From DASQVO01 sp035640715 (lineage in GTDB: Bacteria > Actinomycetota > Actinomycetes > Streptosporangiales > Streptosporangiaceae), in the NCBI GenBank assembly GCA_035640715.1, contig DASQVO010000259.1, positions 1-10,285 on the forward strand: a DNA stretch of 10,285 bases, given 5' to 3'. Every line of letters starts with the position of its first letter. The first letter of the stretch is position 1. The notes beneath the pieces are model-generated. The model was not told the origin of the DNA. It saw only the letters and a list, made by a program, of their open reading frames with translations, and did no database searches. The position numbers and the translations under genes are program-made. Shown in pieces: positions 5,985 through 10,285 of the stretch.

Positions 5985-8912
5985 ATGCGCGACTCTCAGC
6001 TGCCCGTCCGAAACCCCCAGCACGTGCCGGGCAACCCCCAGCGCACGCCTGGAGACCGCGAGCGGGTGTCTGGAGAGCGTGAGCGCGCGTCCGGAAGCCG
6101 CCCGCACGTGCCCGTCTCGCGGCGTGTCTTCCTCCGCACGGCAGCCAGCGGAACGGCCGGTGTGGCGGCCTGGTCGCTGCTCAGCGCCCGCGGCCCGGTG
6201 GCCAGCGCGGCTGGCCGGGTAGCCGCGCAGGGAACTGCGCGGGCAACGGAACGGGGAACCGCGCTGACCGCCGCCAGGGGACCGGCCGCGAAGATCGTCT
6301 CGTTCGACACCGGCTGGCTGTTCGGCCCGGCGGCGGCAGGCAGCGACCGGCCTGGGTTCGACGACAGCGCCCTGGCGACAGTGACACTGCCGCACACGGT
6401 GGCCCCGCTGTCCTGGCAGAACTGGGACCCGTCAACCTGGGAGAAGGTGTGGGTCTACCGTAAGCACTTCGACGCGCCGGCCGACGTGAGCGGCCTGCGG
6501 GTATTCCTCGACTTCTCGGCCGCAATGACCCACTCCACGGTCACGCTGAACGGGACGCAGGTGGCCGACTACCTCGGCGGTTACCTGCCGTTCAGTGCCG
6601 AGATCACCGGCCACCTGCAGCCGGAGGGCAACGTGCTCGCCGTGACGCTGGACTCCAGCTTCAACCTCGACGTGCCGCCGGACCGGCCAGCCCCCTACAT
6701 CAGCACGTCTGTCGACTTCTGGCAGCCCGGCGGGATCTACCGCGACGTCAGCCTGCGGGCCGTGCCGCAGATCTTCCTCGCCGACGTGTTCGCCAAGCCG
6801 GTGAACGTGCTGGACGACAGCGCGCGGCAGGTCGTCGTCCAGGCCACGGTGGATGCCGCCGTCGTGCCCGCGGGCAGCGCCGAGCTAACCGTTGGCCTGG
6901 TGGACGGTACCCAGACCCTCGCCACCGCGAAAGCGCCGGTCACCATCGGCCAGGCCGGCCAGGTGACGGTGACCGCGACCCTCACCAGCCTGCCGGACAT
7001 CACGCTCTGGGACACCGGCAACCCAAAGCTGTACACCGTGGTCGCCACGCTGCTCGTGGATGGCAGCCCGCTGCACGACTACCAGGTCCGGATCGGGTTC
7101 CGCGAGGCCACGTTCCAGCTCGATGGGTTCTATCTCAACGGCAACCGGGTCAAGCTGTTCGGGGTTGACCGGCACCAGTTTTTCCCGTACGCCGGCGGCG
7201 CGATGCCGGCCCGGGTGCAGGCCCGGGACGCGGAGATTCTCCGCTACGAGCTCAACTGCAACATGGTGCGCTGCTCGCACTACCCGCAGTCGGAGGACTT
7301 CTACGACCGCTGCGACGAGATCGGCCTCATGGCCTGGGAGGAGGCCCCGGGGTGGGATTACCTGGGCGACGCCGGCTGGCTGGCGCGCGCCTATCGTGAT
7401 GTCGGCGACATGATCGCCCGGGACCGCAACCATCCGTCGATCATCATCTGGGGCGCGCGGCTCAACGAGACGTCCAACGACACCGCCTTCTGGACTTCCA
7501 CGAACGAGCTCGCGCACTCCCTCGACGACTCCCGGCCGACGGCCGGCGCGATGGCGGGCCTGCGCACCACCACGGACTACCAGCAGGACGTCTTCTCCGA
7601 GAACGACTACTCCTACGTCACCAGCGCGGCGGGCATCAAGGTGCCGACCTTGCAGCCACCAGTGGACGGCGTCGGCAAGCCCTACATGGTCAGCGAGGCG
7701 GTCGGCACGCTGTCCGGCCCCGCCATCTACTACCGGCGCATCGACACGCAGGCCGTCCAGCAGGGCGAGGCGACGGCGCACGCGGCCGTGCACAACATCG
7801 CGGCGTCTGACGACCGGTACTGCGGCCTGCTCGCCTGGGCCGGGTTCGACTACCCGTCCGGCAACGGCAACGAGTACCAGGGCGTGAAATACGTAGGAGT
7901 ACACGACCTGTTCCGGATCCCCAAGCCCGGCGCCGCCATCTACCAGGCCCAGGTCGACCCCCGGGTGAAGCCAGTGATCGCGCCCGCGTTCTACTGGGAC
8001 TTCGGCCCCGCGTCACCGGTGACCAGCCTGCCGGCGGCGATGATCTGCTCCAACCTCGACAAGCTCGAGGTGTACGTCGGCGGGCAGCTGTTCGCGACCG
8101 TCACGCCGGACACCGCCGGCTACGGGCACCTTCCGTACCCGCCGTCGTTCGTGGACTTCAGCGCGGTTGACGGCTCGGCCCAGCCGGAACTGTGCATCGA
8201 CGGCTACCTGGGCGGTGTCAAGGTCGCGTCCCGGTCGTTTTCCGCCGACCCGTCCGGTGACTGGCTGTCGCTGGCAGCCGACGACGCCGAGATCGACGGC
8301 GACGGCGTGGACGCGACGAGGCTAGCGTTCCGCGCGGTGGACTCCTACGGTGCACCCCGCCCGTATGTCACCGGGCAGGTCACCCTGACCGTCGGCGGGC
8401 CCGGGGTGCTTGTCGGCGACAACCCCGTCGACTTCACCGCGACGGGCGGCGCGGCCGCCGTCTGGATCCGTTCCCTGCCCGGCTCACCGGGCACGATAAC
8501 GGTCACGGCCAGCCACCCCACGCTCGGCAGCGCCGTCGCACAGATCAAGGTCCGCAAGGTGCCGGCGACCGGCGCGCCCGTCCCCTACGGCTCGCTGGCC
8601 GTCGCGGCCGCGCCCGCGCTCGTCGCGCCGGACAGCACGACAACGGTGACCGCCACGTTCGCCAATAACGGCCTGCTGGCTCTGGACGAGGTCACGTTCA
8701 CCGTCACCCTCCCAGGCGGCTGGACAGCCAGCCCGGCCACGCCGGTCACCGTGACGAGCGTGCGCAGCGGGCAGTCCGCCCGGGCGAGCTGGCAGGTCGC
8801 AGTCCCCGCGAACGCCAATCCAGGCCAGGCCCCGATCGCGGTGCAGGCGGTCTACACCGCCGGGAAACAGCGCGGTGTCACGTACTCCAGCGTGAGCGTG
8901 CTGCGCGCCTAG
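5985..8912 (+). CDS. Tat-exported glycoside hydrolase family 2 protein (beta-galactosidase-like)
   Basis: A 975-residue exported glycosidase. Residues 45-51 (SRRVFLR) form a twin-arginine Tat motif, followed by the hydrophobic TAASGTAGVAAWSLLSA and a likely cleavage site near VASA. Then follow a GH2 sugar-binding jelly roll (about 104-255, with PHTVAPLSW and WQPGGIYRDV), an Ig-like GH2 domain (about 260-365) and a TIM barrel (about 370-660). The acid/base is E495 in WGARLNET and the nucleophile E571 in YMVSEAVG. A DUF4982-like segment (about 665-745), a bacterial Ig-like domain (about 760-857) and a C-terminal NEW3/NPCBM-associated domain (about 871-975) follow. The exact sugar (galactoside, glucuronide, mannoside) is not readable. 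I chose ATG 5985 because GGAGGG at 5970-5975 is nine bases away; it abuts the upstream ATG 5976 directly. No transporter or sugar regulator is adjacent. The N-terminus before the Tat motif is repetitive. Confidence 0.92.
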   Translation: MRDSQLPVRNPQHVPGNPQRTPGDRERVSGERERASGSRPHVPVSRRVFLRTAASGTAGVAAWSLLSARGPVASAAGRVAAQGTARATERGTALTAARGPAAKIVSFDTGWLFGPAAAGSDRPGFDDSALATVTLPHTVAPLSWQNWDPSTWEKVWVYRKHFDAPADVSGLRVFLDFSAAMTHSTVTLNGTQVADYLGGYLPFSAEITGHLQPEGNVLAVTLDSSFNLDVPPDRPAPYISTSVDFWQPGGIYRDVSLRAVPQIFLADVFAKPVNVLDDSARQVVVQATVDAAVVPAGSAELTVGLVDGTQTLATAKAPVTIGQAGQVTVTATLTSLPDITLWDTGNPKLYTVVATLLVDGSPLHDYQVRIGFREATFQLDGFYLNGNRVKLFGVDRHQFFPYAGGAMPARVQARDAEILRYELNCNMVRCSHYPQSEDFYDRCDEIGLMAWEEAPGWDYLGDAGWLARAYRDVGDMIARDRNHPSIIIWGARLNETSNDTAFWTSTNELAHSLDDSRPTAGAMAGLRTTTDYQQDVFSENDYSYVTSAAGIKVPTLQPPVDGVGKPYMVSEAVGTLSGPAIYYRRIDTQAVQQGEATAHAAVHNIAASDDRYCGLLAWAGFDYPSGNGNEYQGVKYVGVHDLFRIPKPGAAIYQAQVDPRVKPVIAPAFYWDFGPASPVTSLPAAMICSNLDKLEVYVGGQLFATVTPDTAGYGHLPYPPSFVDFSAVDGSAQPELCIDGYLGGVKVASRSFSADPSGDWLSLAADDAEIDGDGVDATRLAFRAVDSYGAPRPYVTGQVTLTVGGPGVLVGDNPVDFTATGGAAAVWIRSLPGSPGTITVTASHPTLGSAVAQIKVRKVPATGAPVPYGSLAVAAAPALVAPDSTTTVTATFANNGLLALDEVTFTVTLPGGWTASPATPVTVTSVRSGQSARASWQVAVPANANPGQAPIAVQAVYTAGKQRGVTYSSVSVLRA
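5991..6116 (+). repeat. Six imperfect 21-bp tandem repeats before the Tat motif
   Basis: Codons 3-44 of the hydrolase consist of seven-residue units: DSQLPVR, NPQHVPG, NPQRTPG, DRERVSG, ERERASG and SRPHVPV. The best conserved are units 2-5 (6012-6095), sharing the pattern D/N/E-x-Q/E-x-x-P/S-G. At DNA level the units start at 5991, 6012, 6033, 6054, 6075 and 6096. The tract gives the Tat signal an unusually long, Arg- and Pro-rich n-region. Confidence 0.7.
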
Positions 8913-8940
8913 TCCCGCTGAACGGCAACGACAGCTGACA

Positions 8941-8957
8941 CCGCGAAGAAAGCGCGG
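8941..8957. terminator. Weak hairpin between convergent genes
   Basis: CCGCG (8941-8945) pairs with CGCGG (8953-8957) around a seven-base AAGAAAG loop. It lies in the 60-base gap between the stop codons of the GH2 gene and the convergent thioesterase-like gene, the right place for a shared terminator. The stem is only five base pairs and there is no U tract, so support is modest. Confidence 0.3.
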
Positions 8958-8972
8958 GAAGCGACGCAGGGC

Positions 8973-9368
8973 TCAGCCGGACAGGAGGAGGGCAAGCTGA
9001 CGTGACTGCGCCACCAGCGTGCCCGCCGAATCCCAGATCTCGAAATCCTCCTCGTGGTACCCGCCGGCCACGTACCGGGTGACCGCCCGGCAGGCCAGCC
9101 AGCCGGGCGCTGGCCGCGCCCGCAGGTGCACCGTGAGCTCGATCGTCGTGGATAGCGCGCCGACTTCCAGTACCACCGGGGCAACGGCGTCGACGAGCAG
9201 CGGCAGCGCCGCGAGGTCGGGCTCCCTGCCGTCGCGGAACCGCATCCAGAACTCCGCGACCGGATTCCCGGACGGCGTCCCGCGCAGCCAGCGGCCGGTG
9301 ATCTCCGCCCCGAACTCAGGGCCCTCGCCGGCAAGACGCGTGTCCTCGTCGAACTCGTAGTCGCCCAT
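8973..9368 (-). CDS. Thioesterase-like hotdog protein, apparently shortened
   Basis: A 131-residue protein of the acyl-CoA thioesterase-like (TesB-type) superfamily. Residues about 27-130 match the C-terminal hotdog of the double-hotdog proteins: EFWMRFRDGREPD (39-51), LPLLVDAVAPVV (55-66), TTIELTVHLRARP (74-86), EIWDSAGTLVAQSRQLAL (110-127). Conserved D60, T75 and Q121 are present. Family members usually have 250-280 residues with two hotdogs. Here the first 25 residues (YEFDEDTRLAGEG and following) look like the beginning of the N-terminal hotdog, joined directly to the second, so most of the first domain seems to be missing. The protein could work as a homodimer or be a non-catalytic remnant; its acyl substrate is unknown. 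Its ATG follows the map stop codon with no gap (TAAATG) and has no clear Shine-Dalgarno, so it is probably translated by coupling to map. Confidence 0.8.
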   Translation of the reverse strand: MGDYEFDEDTRLAGEGPEFGAEITGRWLRGTPSGNPVAEFWMRFRDGREPDLAALPLLVDAVAPVVLEVGALSTTIELTVHLRARPAPGWLACRAVTRYVAGGYHEEDFEIWDSAGTLVAQSRQLALLLSG

Positions 9369-10217
9369 TTACGGCAGGGTGAGGATCTCGTAGCCGTCCT
9401 CGGTGACGAGGATCGTGTGCTCGAACTGAGCTGTGCGCTTGCCGTCCTTGGTGACGACCGTCCAGTTGTCCGGGAGGATGTCGTAATCGATCGTGCCGAG
9501 GGTCAGCATCGGCTCGATCGTGAACGTCATCCCCGGCTCCATGATGATGTCATTGCCCGGCTCGTCGTAGTGCGCGACGATCAGGCCGGAATGGAACGTC
9601 GTGCCGATGCCGTGCCCGGTGAAGTCGCGGACCACCCCGTAGTGGAACCGCCGCGCGTAGGATTCGATGACCCTGCCGATCGCGTTCAGCGGGCGGCCGG
9701 GCGCGACGGCCCGGATTCCGCGCATCATGGCCTCGCGGGTGCGCTCGACCAGGAGCCTCGACTCCTCATCCACCTCGCCCGCGCAGAACGTGGCGTTGGT
9801 GTCGCCGTGCACGCCGCCAATGAAGGCGGTGATGTCCACGTTGACGATGTCGCCCTCGGCTATGACCGTGTCATCGGGGATGCCGTGGCAGATCACCTCG
9901 TTGAGCGAGGTGCACAGCGACTTCGGGTATCCCCGGTAGCCGAGTGTGCTCGGGTAGGCATCGTGGTCGATGAGGAACTGGTGCCCGATCCGGTCCAGCT
10001 CGTCGGTGGTCACGCCGGGCGCGACGTGCCTGCCCACCTCGACGAGGGCCTGTGCGGCGATCTTGCCGGCCACCCGCATCCGCTCGATCGTCTCGGGGTC
10101 CTTGACATTCGGCTCTCCCAGCCGCGGGCGCTTCTTGCCGACGTATTCAGGCCGTGGAATCTGCGGGGGAACTGGTCGCGGCGCCGGAGCGCCTCCCGGG
10201 TGGAGCTTTGTCGCCAT
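9369..10217 (-). CDS. map: Methionine aminopeptidase, type I
   Basis: A 282-residue cytosolic metalloprotease that removes the initiator methionine from nascent proteins. All five metal ligands are present: D128 (NVDITAF), D139 (GVHGDTN), H202 (GHGIG), E235 (TIEPM) and E266 (FEHTIL), plus the catalytic H111 (ICHGIP). The N-terminal extension of about 40 residues, with the proline-rich PRPVPPQIPRPEY, is the hallmark of actinobacterial type Ic enzymes such as MtMetAP1c, where it is proposed to bind the ribosome. The ATG at 10217 directly follows a TAGACT -10-like box by eight bases and lacks a Shine-Dalgarno, suggesting a leaderless mRNA. It is divergent from the truncated gene at the right edge and upstream of the thioesterase-like gene in one transcription unit. 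Confidence 0.97.
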   Translation of the reverse strand: MATKLHPGGAPAPRPVPPQIPRPEYVGKKRPRLGEPNVKDPETIERMRVAGKIAAQALVEVGRHVAPGVTTDELDRIGHQFLIDHDAYPSTLGYRGYPKSLCTSLNEVICHGIPDDTVIAEGDIVNVDITAFIGGVHGDTNATFCAGEVDEESRLLVERTREAMMRGIRAVAPGRPLNAIGRVIESYARRFHYGVVRDFTGHGIGTTFHSGLIVAHYDEPGNDIIMEPGMTFTIEPMLTLGTIDYDILPDNWTVVTKDGKRTAQFEHTILVTEDGYEILTLP

Positions 10218-10225
10218 GCTCTGCG

Positions 10226-10231
10226 AGTCTA
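10226..10231 (-). promoter_or_regulatory. map: Candidate -10 box for a leaderless map transcript
   Basis: On the minus strand this reads TAGACT, matching the actinobacterial TAnnnT pattern, with eight bases before the map ATG. Transcription would therefore begin at or just before the start codon. TTGTCA (10257-10252 on the same strand) is a possible -35, but the 20-base spacing is long. The site lies in the 20-base gap between the divergent start codons. Confidence 0.45.
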
Positions 10232-10237
10232 ATGTCC

Positions 10238-10285
10238 ATGGACGCTGATCCTGACAAGCAGTGGTGGTACTGCCTTAAGCATCAC
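10238..10285 (+). CDS. N-terminus of a small conserved actinobacterial protein, cut by the window edge
   Basis: The first 16 codons from ATG 10238 read MDADPDKQWWYCLKHH and remain open to the end of the window. I recognise the QWWYCLKH start as that of short actinobacterial conserved hypothetical proteins in which a cysteine/histidine-rich beginning is followed by a CPNxxRLGPY-type stretch; the latter lies outside the window, so this rests on memory of the first residues only. Function is unknown. It is divergent from map, with 20 bases between the two start codons, and has no Shine-Dalgarno, so the two genes probably share overlapping, possibly leaderless promoters. Confidence 0.6.
   Translation, partial: MDADPDKQWWYCLKHH

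Noticed and set aside
4917..6395. 492-codon minus-strand open frame across the permease, the intergenic gap and the start of the hydrolase
   Set aside because: It crosses a terminator and two confidently assigned plus-strand genes, and has an Arg/His/Gly-biased composition without domains, so it is a shadow frame.
6885..7904. 339-codon minus-strand open frame opposite the hydrolase
   Set aside because: It lies wholly opposite the GH2 catalytic barrel and has no motif of its own; GC-rich shadow.
9417..10232. 271-codon plus-strand open frame opposite map
   Set aside because: The minus strand encodes a methionine aminopeptidase with all metal ligands; the plus frame is antisense shadow.
1..10285. 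CRISPR array, tRNA/rRNA gene, insertion sequence, attachment site or replication origin
   Set aside because: No spaced repeats of CRISPR type, no cloverleaf or rRNA-like sequence, and no transposase or terminal inverted repeats were seen. The only tandem repeat is the short in-frame tract at 5991-6116.

Overview
The window is strongly GC-rich, with G/C-dominated third codon positions, GTG and TTG starts, U-tract-free GC hairpins and possible leaderless promoters. This points to a high-GC actinobacterium. The gene content agrees: a type Ic-like methionine aminopeptidase, a DUF1015 protein, a TPR/HAD-IIA pair like Rv1691-Rv1692 of Mycobacterium tuberculosis, and a two-gene ABC-2 exporter. The genus cannot be told from the sequence.

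Left part (1-3630). On the minus strand lie the first 51 codons of an MBL-fold metallo-hydrolase, leaving the window at base 1, and a complete DUF1015 protein upstream of it. DUF1015 starts only two bases from the divergent plus-strand TPR gene. The TPR gene overlaps by four bases a HAD-IIA phosphatase with the layout of actinobacterial glycerol-3-phosphate phosphatases. In other actinobacteria tlyA, NAD kinase and recN usually follow; here there is instead about 630 bases with a doubtful small lipoprotein-like reading frame, two tandem GC hairpins and a palindromic operator candidate.

Middle part (3700-5746). An ABC ATPase and an ABC-2 permease form one transcription unit, with a possible palindromic operator upstream and a 14-bp GC hairpin terminator 39 bases past the permease stop. 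They look like a drug/antibiotic-type exporter whose substrate cannot be read from sequence.

Right part (5747-10285). After an AT-rich promoter region comes a large Tat-exported family 2 glycoside hydrolase with both catalytic glutamates. It carries extra C-terminal Ig-like/NEW3 modules and an unusual N-terminal tract of six imperfect 21-bp repeats before the Tat motif. Converging on it from the right is a minus-strand pair: methionine aminopeptidase (map), then a short thioesterase-like hotdog protein that begins directly after the map stop codon (TAAATG). At the right edge the first 16 codons of a divergent small gene run off the window.

I did not find a clearly new multi-gene system. The items most worth a second look are the repeat tract in front of the Tat signal, the apparently shortened thioesterase, the zero-intergenic divergent DUF1015/TPR starts with a ParB/sulfiredoxin-like motif in DUF1015, the tandem hairpins around a stop codon, and the palindrome upstream of the ABC exporter.
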